Source: an uncultured Lachnospiraceae bacterium (GTDB lineage: Bacteria > Bacillota > Clostridia > Lachnospirales > Lachnospiraceae). From it: DNA of 64,000 nt. Positions 54,202 through 63,217 of this stretch are shown here, piece by piece. Within the stretch, counting starts at the first letter, position 1, and each line of letters begins with the position of its first letter. The stretch spans positions 62,001-126,000 of the forward strand of contig CACZBD010000002.1 in NCBI GenBank assembly GCA_902779305.1, read 5' to 3'. The notes under the pieces were generated by a model. The model was not told the origin of the DNA, ran no database searches, and saw only the letters and a program-made list of their open reading frames with translations. A program made the translations under genes and the position numbers.

Positions 54202-54925
54202 CATCATCACCGTTTCCTATAACGCGCAGGATACGATCGAACAGACGATCCGTTCCGTTCTTGAACAGACGCTTCCGCCCTTTGAATACATCATCAAAGA
54301 CGGAGGCTCTTCGGATGATACGGTAAAGATCGCTGAGAAGTTCGCGCCTGATTTTGAACAGCGCAGGATCCGTTACAGGATCGTTTCCGAAAAAGATGAC
54401 GGGATCTATGATGCCATGAATCAGGGGATCAGGCTGGCAGAAGGGGATGTCATCGGCATGATCAATGCGGACGACTGGTATGAACCCGTTGCGCTTGAGC
54501 GGGTTTCTGATGCGATGCAGGAAGAACCGTTCGATCTGCTCTATGCCGAACTCCGGATGTGGAAGGATGAGAAAAAGAGTTTCGTAAAGCGCGCAAGAAA
54601 CAGAAGGTATGCAACGAGCAGGGACTGGAATCATCCGACCACGTTTATCACAAGGGAAATGTACGGAAAATACCAATACAGAAACGAAACGATCCATGAC
54701 GACTATGATCTGATCCTCCGGATGAAAAAAGATCATGTCCGGATCCGTGTGATCCATGAGGTCCTTGCAAACTTCAGGATGAACGGCGTGAGCCATGAGC
54801 GGAATCTAAAAGCCGCCATCAAAAGAGGACGGATCAAGTACGGGATCTACCGCAGAAACGGGTATTCTCCGTTTTATGCGATCGAGTGTTACGGCGTGGA
54901 ACTGGCTAAACTGATCATCGGGTAA
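54188..54925 (+). CDS. Glycosyltransferase family 2, WcaA/WcaE-like
   Basis: A 245-residue GT-A enzyme with KISIITVSYNAQDTIEQTIR, EYIIKDGGSSDDTVKIAEKF, SEKDDGIYDAMNQGIRLAEG and GMINADDWYEPVAL (NADD metal site). The KDGGSSDDT plus EKDDGIYDAMN signature defines a GT2 subgroup common in exopolysaccharide loci. It overlaps the WbaP-like gene by 14 bases, so it probably adds the sugar after that initiator. Confidence 0.92.
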   Translation: MTKISIITVSYNAQDTIEQTIRSVLEQTLPPFEYIIKDGGSSDDTVKIAEKFAPDFEQRRIRYRIVSEKDDGIYDAMNQGIRLAEGDVIGMINADDWYEPVALERVSDAMQEEPFDLLYAELRMWKDEKKSFVKRARNRRYATSRDWNHPTTFITREMYGKYQYRNETIHDDYDLILRMKKDHVRIRVIHEVLANFRMNGVSHERNLKAAIKRGRIKYGIYRRNGYSPFYAIECYGVELAKLIIG

Positions 54926-54930
54926 GAATT

Positions 54931-56166
54931 ATGAAAGTATCGACGCTGACATTTTATTCCAACTATTTTAACCATCACCAGAAGGCTTTGTGCGATGCAT
55001 GGTATGCACTTCTTGGGGATGGCTTTACGTTTGTGGAGACCATGCCGATGGAAGACTTCAGGTCCAAAATGGGATGGGGAGAGGAAGATCCTCCGTATCT
55101 GCTCCGCACCTACGAAAGCAAAGAGAACGATCAAAAAGCGCTGGATTTAGGGATTTCCTCCGATCTTGTCGTTATGGGAACGGCGCCGGAGATCTATATC
55201 GAGGAACGCCTGAAGCAGGATAAGATCACGTTCCGCTATTCGGAGCGCCCGCTCAAAGAGGGCTTTATCAAGTTCTTTATCCCGAGACTGACGAAAAAAT
55301 ACCTGCATCTGCATGTCAGAAACAAAAAGAAACCGATCTATATCCTCGGCGCTTCGGCATTTACTTCCCTGGACTATCATAAAATGTTTGGTTCTTACGA
55401 GGGGAAATGCTACCGCTTCGGTTATTTTCCGGAGCACATGGTATATGATGCGGATATTCTCATGGAAGAGAAGAAAGCCGTGGCAAAAGGCAAAACGACG
55501 ATCCTCTGGATGGGACGGATGCTGAAATTAAAACGGCCGGATCTCGTCGTAAAAGCACTGTCGGAACTGAAAAAAGAAGGATATGATTTCCGGCTGAAAA
55601 TGTTCGGGGAAGGACCCGAAAAAGCGCATGTGGAACAGCTTGTCCGTGACCTCGGACTGAACGAAGTCACGGAGATCTGTGATTTTCTGAAACCGCAGGA
55701 AGCAAGAGCGGAAATGGAAAAAGCCATGATCTATGTCATGACCAGTAACAAGCTCGAAGGCTGGGGATCCGTGGTCTATGAGGCCTTAAATGCGGGATGT
55801 GCCGAAATCGCGTCCCATGCCTGCGGCGCGACGCCCTGGCTCGTACGCCATGGAAAAACCGGGCTGGTATTTCAAAGCGGAAGTGTCAAAGATCTGAAAA
55901 AGCAGCTGAAGCTTTTGCTGGATGATCCGGAAAAGATCGAAACCTACGGAAGAGCTGCCTATGAGCAGATGCATGAAACCTGGAATCCAAATACAGCGGC
56001 AAAAAGAGTGATCGAATTGGGGCAATACATTGACGGGAAACTTTCAGAACGGTCCGAAGCCGAAAATGTATCGAGGCGATACAGAGTTGACGGATCGCCG
56101 TTTGAGGACGGCCCCTGTGCCCTTGCGCCGTTTCTTCGAAACAACTGGATAAGAGATGACAGATAG
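54931..56166 (+). CDS. Glycosyltransferase family 4
   Basis: A 411-residue GT-B enzyme: KVSTLTFYSNYFNHHQKALC and FVETMPMEDFRSKMGW at the N-terminus, then ILWMGRMLKLKRPDLVVKAL and SNKLEGWGSVVYEALNAGC in the donor domain with the GT4 glutamate pair. The last 40 residues form an Arg/Ser-rich tail past the usual end of the family. Six-base gap upstream; 11-base overlap with the next gene. Substrates unknown. Confidence 0.9.
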   Translation: MKVSTLTFYSNYFNHHQKALCDAWYALLGDGFTFVETMPMEDFRSKMGWGEEDPPYLLRTYESKENDQKALDLGISSDLVVMGTAPEIYIEERLKQDKITFRYSERPLKEGFIKFFIPRLTKKYLHLHVRNKKKPIYILGASAFTSLDYHKMFGSYEGKCYRFGYFPEHMVYDADILMEEKKAVAKGKTTILWMGRMLKLKRPDLVVKALSELKKEGYDFRLKMFGEGPEKAHVEQLVRDLGLNEVTEICDFLKPQEARAEMEKAMIYVMTSNKLEGWGSVVYEALNAGCAEIASHACGATPWLVRHGKTGLVFQSGSVKDLKKQLKLLLDDPEKIETYGRAAYEQMHETWNPNTAAKRVIELGQYIDGKLSERSEAENVSRRYRVDGSPFEDGPCALAPFLRNNWIRDDR

Positions 56167-57328
56167 GAAAAAATACAAAATCTTATATCTGATGGAATTT
56201 CCGATCGACCTTGCGGGCGGCGGACAGATGTCAACGCAGACATTGTGCGAAGGGCTGCTTGATGAATTCGAGACCGTGGCGGTCTGCCCGTCTTTACTTG
56301 AAAAGAAGGCAAGGAATTACCCGTTTCGCGTGGTGGAATATCAAAGCGATGAGAACCGGGAGAAGAATAAGATCTTACGGGTCCTGAATTTTTTCAGGCG
56401 GATCGGATCCTTTTACAGGATCGTAAGAAAAGAGCAGCCGGATCTGATCCACGTATCAATGTCGGAATCCCTGATCACATACGGATTTCTGCGCTGCCTC
56501 GGGATCTTTTCAGGGATCCCTTTTGTCTATACGGACAGGGGGCTTGCCTACGGATACAGAACGCATTCGAAACGCTGTATCCTCTCTACTCTGAAATATG
56601 CCGACAGACTGATCACCACCACGCATTTTAACGAAGGGCTCTGGAAAGCAGAAGGCGTGAAGACAGAGATCACGGTGATCCCGAATACCATCGGAAAGGC
56701 GTTTTTAAAGTTTGATCCGGATGAGAGAGCACGTTTAAGAGCCGCACAGGGATTTGAAAAAGGAGATCTCGTGATCGGTTTTGCAGGCCGGATCTCCGAG
56801 GAAAAAGATTGGGATTTTGTGCCTGTTTTGACAAAAGCGCTGCATGATGCCGGCGTTGTTTTTAAGGTGGCGCTTGTGATCTCCGTTTATGAAGAACAGG
56901 ATGTTGCCATCACGGAACGGATCCGCGGGGAGATCTCTTCACAGATCGGAGAAGAGAACCTTGTCTACAGACAGGATCTTTCCCAGCAGGAAATGGCGGA
57001 TTACTATTATGCGGTGGATATCTTCGTCATGTCCTCTTCTTTTGAATCATTCGGAAAAGCAGCCGTGGAAGCGATGAGCCGGAAATGTGTCGTGCTCTCG
57101 ACCACTGCGGGAGGCTTACCGGAAGTGATCGGCAAAGAAGAAGATCTCTATACCAAAGAGACCGTTGATAAATTCGTGCAACGCGTAAGACAGTTACAGG
57201 AAGATGCGGATCTGATGGAAAGGGAGCGGGAATATTTCCGCGATCGTTACTTAAACAATTATACGCTTGACGTGCATCTTGACAGACACCGGAACTTATA
57301 TAATGAGATCCTTGCTCAGCGCATCTGA
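56156..57328 (+). CDS. Glycosyltransferase family 4
   Basis: A 390-residue GT-B enzyme: YKILYLMEFPIDLAGGGQMS (glycine-rich acceptor-side loop), PDLIHVSMSESLITYGFLRC, TVIPNTIGKAFLKF, IGFAGRISEEKDWDFVPVL and MSSSFESFGKAAVEAMSRKC with the EX7E glutamates. It is the last forward gene of the long run. Its last 13 bases overlap the 3' end of a reverse-strand gene, and no terminator is evident. Confidence 0.9.
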   Translation: MTDRKKYKILYLMEFPIDLAGGGQMSTQTLCEGLLDEFETVAVCPSLLEKKARNYPFRVVEYQSDENREKNKILRVLNFFRRIGSFYRIVRKEQPDLIHVSMSESLITYGFLRCLGIFSGIPFVYTDRGLAYGYRTHSKRCILSTLKYADRLITTTHFNEGLWKAEGVKTEITVIPNTIGKAFLKFDPDERARLRAAQGFEKGDLVIGFAGRISEEKDWDFVPVLTKALHDAGVVFKVALVISVYEEQDVAITERIRGEISSQIGEENLVYRQDLSQQEMADYYYAVDIFVMSSSFESFGKAAVEAMSRKCVVLSTTAGGLPEVIGKEEDLYTKETVDKFVQRVRQLQEDADLMEREREYFRDRYLNNYTLDVHLDRHRNLYNEILAQRI

Positions 57329-59367
57329 AACGTCAGATCGTGAAGGGTGACTTTTTCTCCCTCGTTCAGTTTCACGGCGATATAGCAGGGACCGGTCGGG
57401 TCTGCCGGGACAACGCATGCTTCTTCGGAAGAAGAGATGGGAGAAGAAGCGAGCACTTCGAGATTTTCATTTAAGATCTGCAGCTGCCCGATCTCGTGCG
57501 CAGCTGCTTCTTCATAGGCCTCTTCTGCGGTCTTATGTCCCGTCTCATAAGACAGCGTCACATCGCAGGCCGCGTACGGCGCATCCAAAAGCGGGCTGAT
57601 CAGAACGAAATTATCATTTCCGGTTGTTTCCAGATATCCGTAAAGATCAATGGTTCCCGCCGTCTGATATCCTTTCGTGTGGCACAGATCGATGCTTTTG
57701 TTCATAACACGGTCGTTTAACGGGAAGCCTGCACGGTCGTCGAATTTGTTCGAGCCGGCGCGGTAGAGGTGATAGGATTCCACATCTCCCACATACTGAT
57801 AGGAACTGAGCAGATAGTCCGTCAGTTTCTCTTCGGGCTGCACATCCCAGGTCACGGCCAGAAGGTTTTCATCATCATAAAATGCCCGGTCATGGGCGCA
57901 CATATAATTCTCTCTTGCGCGCAGTTCATAGGAACCGTCTTTGGCGGTCTGGATCGATACGACTTTCAGAGCGGGATCGAGGCTTCTGGAGATCAGTCCC
58001 GCATTGTCGTCATCAAGGAAAAATACCGTGTTCAAGCCGTTGTCTCTGGCGTATGATAGGACTTCCCGGATCCCTTTCAGTTCCTCTGCATTTACCCGGA
58101 AACTGTCCATCATGTTGTAATTGCTTACGAGTACGGTCAGCATCGTGATCGCAAAGCAGGCAAGATACAGCGTCCCTTTTAACAGGGGACGTTTGATCTT
58201 TTCCATAAAGGAAAGCATGACGGGAACGGAGATCAGGACCGGCACGATGCCGGGCAGAAGATAGCGTTCCGGAAAGGCAAAATCACTGTCGGAGCAGGCT
58301 GTAAGTCCGCAGACGATGCAGTTCCAGATATAGATCACGGTCAGATACCGTAAGTGGTTGGCTGTTTCATCTTCGCCGAATGCGTTCTTCAGATTAAAGA
58401 TGATGAGGATCAGCGCAAAGAAGGAAAAACCGAGGCTGATCAGCATTTTGATCCCGTCAACGGAGATGACTTCCGGCGCCATGCGGTCAACAAAAATGCT
58501 GAAATGGCCCCACAGGACTTCGGTAAAGTTATTAAAGATCTCTCTTGGCATGACCAGGGAATACCCGGAAACTTTGGGCAGATATCCCGTGACTTTTCCA
58601 AGCAGCATGCCGGCAAAATAGGAAGCAAAGACTGCAACGATCAGGATCACGCGTTCCCGTCTGATGTGCCGGAACCCGTCTTTTGACAGGATCACTTCCA
58701 GCACATAGCAGAGCACCACCGGCAGGAGCGCAACAAGCAGAACATAAGAGCCGCGCGAAAAGGCAGTCAGCGCCGTAAAGAACAGGCAGACGGCAAACAG
58801 GATCTTGTATTTCGCACTTTTCAGCTCATCCCCTTCATAGAAGAGCAGGTCGATCGCAAGCAGCGGGACCAGGATACAGACATTGTAGAAACTGCATTCG
58901 TAGAAGAGCATGGCCGTATATTGCAGCATGCCCATCCGGTACGGGATCATGTAGAGCAAAAGCGCGGCATAAGCATAGGGTTTTCTGACGTGCATCTGCT
59001 TCATGATATCCCAGATCACATAAAGCGTCAGGACAAGAAAGATCACATTGGACAGTCCGTAGGAAAGAAAGATATCTTTGGTCAGCCCGTAAAGCGGCAT
59101 CGCAAAGAGACAGGACGTATCGATGTGCAGGAATGTTTCCTCGGAATAGAAGGGAAGCACGAACTTCTTCTGCTCCCACATATGGATCGTATGGCTGTAG
59201 AGCATGGAAGCATCATGGTCGATCCAGCTCCTGCAGCGGACAAGGTTGATGTATACGAGAAACAGGAACTGCACGAGCGCAAGCAGAAACAAAACGGCCT
59301 CGGTCACGGTCTGCAGGTTCCAGTAGTCTTTTTTCAGATATTTGGAAAAGTCGGGAAATTTCTTCAT
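57316..59367 (-). CDS. Large polytopic membrane protein with C-terminal soluble domain
   Basis: Not assigned to a named family. A 683-residue protein with about 11-12 helices to residue 405 and a soluble C-terminal region of about 270 residues. The first loop contains RSWIDHDASMLYSHTIHMWE, an Asp pair at a GT-C-like position, and a later loop has DETANHL and DSDFAFPERYLLPGIVP. The tail has two parts: a Rossmann-like VFFLDDDNAGLISRSLDP unit and a beta-rich jelly-roll-like end. A GGGGGTATG-type site precedes the ATG. Function is probably extracytoplasmic glycan modification (inference). Confidence 0.72.
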   Translation of the reverse strand: MKKFPDFSKYLKKDYWNLQTVTEAVLFLLALVQFLFLVYINLVRCRSWIDHDASMLYSHTIHMWEQKKFVLPFYSEETFLHIDTSCLFAMPLYGLTKDIFLSYGLSNVIFLVLTLYVIWDIMKQMHVRKPYAYAALLLYMIPYRMGMLQYTAMLFYECSFYNVCILVPLLAIDLLFYEGDELKSAKYKILFAVCLFFTALTAFSRGSYVLLVALLPVVLCYVLEVILSKDGFRHIRRERVILIVAVFASYFAGMLLGKVTGYLPKVSGYSLVMPREIFNNFTEVLWGHFSIFVDRMAPEVISVDGIKMLISLGFSFFALILIIFNLKNAFGEDETANHLRYLTVIYIWNCIVCGLTACSDSDFAFPERYLLPGIVPVLISVPVMLSFMEKIKRPLLKGTLYLACFAITMLTVLVSNYNMMDSFRVNAEELKGIREVLSYARDNGLNTVFFLDDDNAGLISRSLDPALKVVSIQTAKDGSYELRARENYMCAHDRAFYDDENLLAVTWDVQPEEKLTDYLLSSYQYVGDVESYHLYRAGSNKFDDRAGFPLNDRVMNKSIDLCHTKGYQTAGTIDLYGYLETTGNDNFVLISPLLDAPYAACDVTLSYETGHKTAEEAYEEAAAHEIGQLQILNENLEVLASSPISSSEEACVVPADPTGPCYIAVKLNEGEKVTLHDLTFQMR

Positions 59368-59400
59368 AACATACCCCCGGTTTGATTTTCAGACCGCTCT

Positions 59401-59429
59401 ATTATACTACATTTTATCGGGCTTGCCCA
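59401..59429 (-). promoter_or_regulatory. Promoter for the 57316 gene (reverse strand)
   Basis: Read on the reverse strand: TGGGCA (59424-59429), a 17-base spacer, and a consensus TATAAT (59401-59406), about 33 bases before the start codon. Confidence 0.65.
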
Positions 59430-59480
59430 TCTGTGTGCTTAAAAAAGGAACAGACATCATGACGGCCCGGCCTTCGTGGT

Positions 59481-59509
59481 TTGAGCGTCTTAGGGATTTG
59501 TGTTATAGT
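59481..59509 (+). promoter_or_regulatory. Promoter overlapping the start of the third flippase gene
   Basis: TTGAGC (59481-59486), a 17-base spacer and TATAGT (59504-59509) preceded by TGT, an extended -10. The expected transcription start (about 59515-59517) coincides with the only plausible ATG at 59517, and no ribosome site is visible. Confidence 0.65.
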
Positions 59510-59516
59510 TACACGT

Positions 59517-60980
59517 ATGGAACATCAGGCAGAAAAAAAGCAGGGGATCCTGAAAAGCTTTATCGAATATTTCTACGGCAATTTTGTGGTATTGCTGCTG
59601 GGATTCGTGTCCCTTCCGCTGATCACGAGGATCATGTCCACGGAGGAATACGGCAAAACGGCCATGTATACGTCCGCGGTCTCCATCATCTATATCTTCG
59701 CCATTCTGGGTCTCGACCAGTCCTATATCCGCTATTACTACAAAGAGGGCGTGAACAGGAAACGGCTGCTGCTGCAGTGTTTAAAATACCCGTTCCTTCT
59801 GATCGTTGTCTTAGCGGGTATCTACGCCGCTTTTTCGGGCTATTTCAATGCGTTTCTGTTCGGAAAGACCGGCTTTGACATTACCTGCCTGGTCATCGCC
59901 TACACCGTGATCTCCGTTTTCGAACGGTTCGGATTCTTAAATATCCGGATGGATCAGAACGGGAAACTCTATTCCAATTTAAATATCTTATCAAAAGTCC
60001 TCTATCTGTTGTTCGTGCTGCTGTTTGTGTGGCTGATCGGGGATGATTTCAGGGTCGTTCTCTATGCGATGACCTTACCGCTTGCGATCGTAACGGGGAT
60101 CGTATATATCCGCTACATGATCGTGACAAGACATGAGAAAGCACAAAAGCACGATACAAAGATAAAGGAACTGCTGCGTTACGGGATCCCGTTTGTGCCC
60201 ATGCTTTTGATGGAATGGCTGTTGTCTTCCATGGACAAGTGGTCGGTCAAGATCTTCTGCGGGTTCTCGGAAACAGGGATCTACAATTCGGCCATGCAGA
60301 TCATGTCCGTGCTTTTGACTTTTAAGATCACCTATGTGGCGTTCTGGTCGCCGGTCGCGATGGAAAAGTACGAAACGGAACCGGAAGAAGTCTGCAAACC
60401 CTTCTTTGCCATGATGTTTCAGAAGGTACAGTTTCTGTGCATGCTTGCGGCATTTCTGCTGACGATCTTCAGGGGGGTGATCGTTCTCATCCTCGGGGAA
60501 TCCTACAGAGGCGCCATCCGCCTCATCCCGTTCTTAAGCCTGATGCCGGTCCTGTCCATCCTGTTTGAGATGACGGGACAGGGCTGTAAGTTTGTCGGGA
60601 AGGCAAAATACTTTAATTACGCTTCTTTGGCGGCGATCATCTGCAATCTTGCCGGAAACACCCTGCTTGTTCCGGTCTGGGGCGGCGTGGGCGCGGCGCT
60701 TGCAACGGCCGTGACCTATATCGTGTATTTCCTGATCGGCACCCTGTTTTCCGTCAAATGCTATCCGGTGCCTTACAGGATGAAGGAATTCATCATTTCC
60801 GTCGCATTGTACTGCGCCTATGCAGCCTATGCGACATGGACGGACAGGATCTGGATCTGCGCGCTTTTAGGCGGCGTTCTTCTTGCCGTAGTCTGCCTGA
60901 TGAACAGGAAGGTGATCGCATCTTTATGGAATGACGGAAAGCGGCTCTTAAAAGAGGCAAAAAGCGGAGGAGCAAAATGA
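59517..60980 (+). CDS. wzx: Wzx-type polysaccharide flippase (third copy)
   Basis: A 487-residue MOP-superfamily protein with about 14 helices: LKSFIEYFYGNFVVLLLGFV, LPLITRIMSTEEYGKTAMYT, GLDQSYIRYYYKEGVNRKRL and RYGIPFVPMLLMEWLLSSMD. These are typical of Wzx proteins. ATG 59517 lies about 13 residues before the first helix, as expected; upstream in-frame codons run through the promoter and are not credible. No SD is present, and the mRNA may be leaderless. It heads a three-gene unit with two membrane proteins. Confidence 0.88.
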   Translation: MEHQAEKKQGILKSFIEYFYGNFVVLLLGFVSLPLITRIMSTEEYGKTAMYTSAVSIIYIFAILGLDQSYIRYYYKEGVNRKRLLLQCLKYPFLLIVVLAGIYAAFSGYFNAFLFGKTGFDITCLVIAYTVISVFERFGFLNIRMDQNGKLYSNLNILSKVLYLLFVLLFVWLIGDDFRVVLYAMTLPLAIVTGIVYIRYMIVTRHEKAQKHDTKIKELLRYGIPFVPMLLMEWLLSSMDKWSVKIFCGFSETGIYNSAMQIMSVLLTFKITYVAFWSPVAMEKYETEPEEVCKPFFAMMFQKVQFLCMLAAFLLTIFRGVIVLILGESYRGAIRLIPFLSLMPVLSILFEMTGQGCKFVGKAKYFNYASLAAIICNLAGNTLLVPVWGGVGAALATAVTYIVYFLIGTLFSVKCYPVPYRMKEFIISVALYCAYAAYATWTDRIWICALLGGVLLAVVCLMNRKVIASLWNDGKRLLKEAKSGGAK

Positions 60981-61684
60981 AGCATGTTCTGATCGTGCTG
61001 CTCATGGCGGCGGCCCTGATCCTGATCAGATTCAAAAAAGCATACCGTATGCAGATCCTCTTTGGGGCGCTGCTCCTGCTAGCCGGGGCAAACCTTGCCT
61101 TTTCCTTAAGAGATCTTTCCGGGACCGTTCCGCTGACCTCTACTGTAAACCAGCTTTTTTACCAGCCCGGGGAAGCAGGCGGGGAGTATTCCGGCGCGCT
61201 TTTGCCGCTCATGGCCGGTGGCAGGACGGTCTATGTCAAAGACGATATCAAACATTACGAATTCGACATGAGCGACCCGGAAGCACCCTGGGAATATCAT
61301 TTGAACGACATCTATTACGGGATCAATTCCAGGAATCTCTTATCGGCTTTTGACGCAGAAACTGTGGCCGATGGGCAGCTCAACGATGCCCTGATCACGG
61401 AAGAGGTGAAAGGGCAGTTTGCGGAACTTGGGCCTTCAAACGATCTTTACCGGTTTTCCTTTGCAGCAAACGATATTCCGGAAGAATACGGGAACTATTT
61501 CCATTATTATTTTTACTACACCGCGCACGGCGCACCGATGCATATTTACTATTCCCTGCAGGATGTGCAGGCTCTTACACCCGATGCTTCGGAGGAACTC
61601 GTTGCGCTCTGGCAGAGGGGAGAGCGGGATGAAGACCTGTATCTGATGACGAAGAGATTCTATGATGAGGAGGTGGCAAAATGA
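60977..61684 (+). CDS. Small membrane-anchored protein of unknown function
   Basis: Not recognised. A 235-residue protein with two N-terminal hydrophobic segments (about residues 3-17 and 25-43) and a soluble, probably extracytoplasmic, acidic and aromatic domain (VKDDIKHYEFDMSDPEAP, GNYFHYYFYYTAHGAPMHIY). GGAGGAG precedes the ATG, and both ends overlap neighbours by four bases, so it is coupled to the flippase and to the next membrane protein. It could be a partner of either; no function is claimed. Confidence 0.7.
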   Translation: MKHVLIVLLMAAALILIRFKKAYRMQILFGALLLLAGANLAFSLRDLSGTVPLTSTVNQLFYQPGEAGGEYSGALLPLMAGGRTVYVKDDIKHYEFDMSDPEAPWEYHLNDIYYGINSRNLLSAFDAETVADGQLNDALITEEVKGQFAELGPSNDLYRFSFAANDIPEEYGNYFHYYFYYTAHGAPMHIYYSLQDVQALTPDASEELVALWQRGERDEDLYLMTKRFYDEEVAK

Positions 61685-63204
61685 CATTGCTTGAAGCGAT
61701 CACTTCACAGGTCAGCCTTTCCGCCTTCTTCCATCAGGCGCTTTTGATCTTTGCCCTCATCGTATACGGGTATGTTCTGGTCTGCGTCTTAAGCCCGGAT
61801 CTTTCTTTTGTGAAGAGGATTTTGTATGCCTATCCGACTGGGCTGGCCGCATTTACGGTCACGGCATTTCTTCTTGTGACGCTGCATGTTCCGTACGGGA
61901 CGCTCAGCGCAAGTATCGCCTGCATGGCCGCACTCTGCGCGGTCTGTCTGTTCCGTACGGTATTGACACCTAAGGAAGAACGGAGGGAGTGCTTCGCAGG
62001 TCTTTGGAATGTTCGCGGCAGGGAAGCAGTGACCGCCGTTTTGCTCATCGTGATCCTGATCCTTGTCTCCTGCTCGGGGATCCTGAAGGTATCCCTGTCC
62101 AACGACTCCATGTACAATTACTGGTTCTATCCGCGCCTGATCGTGCATTTTGGAGGGCTCAGGCCCAATTTCAACACGTTTCTGACGGATGTCGGACAGG
62201 GCGTGGCCTTGATCAACACGCTGCCGTTTCTGTTTGGTTTCGAAGAAACCTTCGGGATCCAGCATATGCTGAATCTGGTATTTCTGGCGACATTTTTTAC
62301 GGCGCTTTATGAACAGGTAAAAAGCAGTACGCGGTGGGTAAAGATCTGCTTTGCGGGGGCAGGAACCCTCTTACTTGCATCTGCCATGCCGTATCTGCTT
62401 CTTTCCAAGTGGGTGCTGGCAAATGACTATTTCGCGGTATACATGTTCCTGTGCCTGGAACTTGCCTGTCAACCGCGCCGGACTAAGAAACCGGAACAGT
62501 CCGTAATTTTGCTGGCGCTGTTTGTTAGCACGCTTTCGCTTCTTCGGATCGAAGGGGGCGTTTATGCGGTCCTGCTGCTCCTGATCCTTTCCATTTCGGA
62601 TCTGACAAACAAAGAACTGTCATTCGCGCTGCTTGTGCCCGTCATGATCCTGCAGGGGCTTTACGGCGCAAGGATCTTTCTCACCATGTCCGTCATCGCC
62701 CCGTACCGGTTTCTGACGGAAGAAAAGGAACTGCTGCTGTTTGGCGTGATGGCTGCGGAACTGGTCTACTTCCTGTGGATCAGGGGGAAGGTTTTGGTTA
62801 AGATACAAAAGCACCTGGGTATTCTGATCCTTGCCGGGCTTTTGGGTGTCAATCTGCTGCTTTTTGTAAAGGATGCGGGACTGTACCTGCAGAATCTGCA
62901 TTCATTTGCGGAAAATATCCTGTATCTGGGCGGCTGGGGCGTCTTTCCGGCTACGGTGCTCGGATTGTATCTGATCGGCATCAACCGTTCGTTCAGACCT
63001 AACCTGTGGGATCTGAGCGCTTTTTCCTATCTGCTGTATGTGCTGATCGTCAGCTTTATGCGGGAAGGCGGGATGAAGAGCGGAGTCGGCGATTCGGGCA
63101 ACAGGGTACTCTTACAGATCGTTCCTGTGCTGTTGTTTGCCGCGCTGAAGCATACTGCGTATCTGCTTGAAAAGAAGGAAGACTCGAAAAGTAAAGCAGA
63201 TTGA
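61681..63204 (+). CDS. Polytopic membrane protein, GT-C-like
   Basis: Not assigned. A 507-residue protein with about 12-13 helices. The loop near residues 135-185 reads KVSLSNDSMYNYWFYPRLIV then FNTFLTDVGQGVALINTLPF, again an acidic first loop like those of GT-C enzymes. A long soluble tail is absent; the tail-like domain may be supplied by the 60977 product. GAGGAGG is placed seven bases before the ATG. A terminator follows at 63233. Confidence 0.72.
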   Translation: MTLLEAITSQVSLSAFFHQALLIFALIVYGYVLVCVLSPDLSFVKRILYAYPTGLAAFTVTAFLLVTLHVPYGTLSASIACMAALCAVCLFRTVLTPKEERRECFAGLWNVRGREAVTAVLLIVILILVSCSGILKVSLSNDSMYNYWFYPRLIVHFGGLRPNFNTFLTDVGQGVALINTLPFLFGFEETFGIQHMLNLVFLATFFTALYEQVKSSTRWVKICFAGAGTLLLASAMPYLLLSKWVLANDYFAVYMFLCLELACQPRRTKKPEQSVILLALFVSTLSLLRIEGGVYAVLLLLILSISDLTNKELSFALLVPVMILQGLYGARIFLTMSVIAPYRFLTEEKELLLFGVMAAELVYFLWIRGKVLVKIQKHLGILILAGLLGVNLLLFVKDAGLYLQNLHSFAENILYLGGWGVFPATVLGLYLIGINRSFRPNLWDLSAFSYLLYVLIVSFMREGGMKSGVGDSGNRVLLQIVPVLLFAALKHTAYLLEKKEDSKSKAD

Positions 63205-63217
63205 GAATGGCAGATCG

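Noticed and set aside
57329..57356. Possible terminator after the last glycosyltransferase (GTCA...TGAC then TTTTT)
   Set aside because: A four-base stem with a long loop is too weak despite the T-run.
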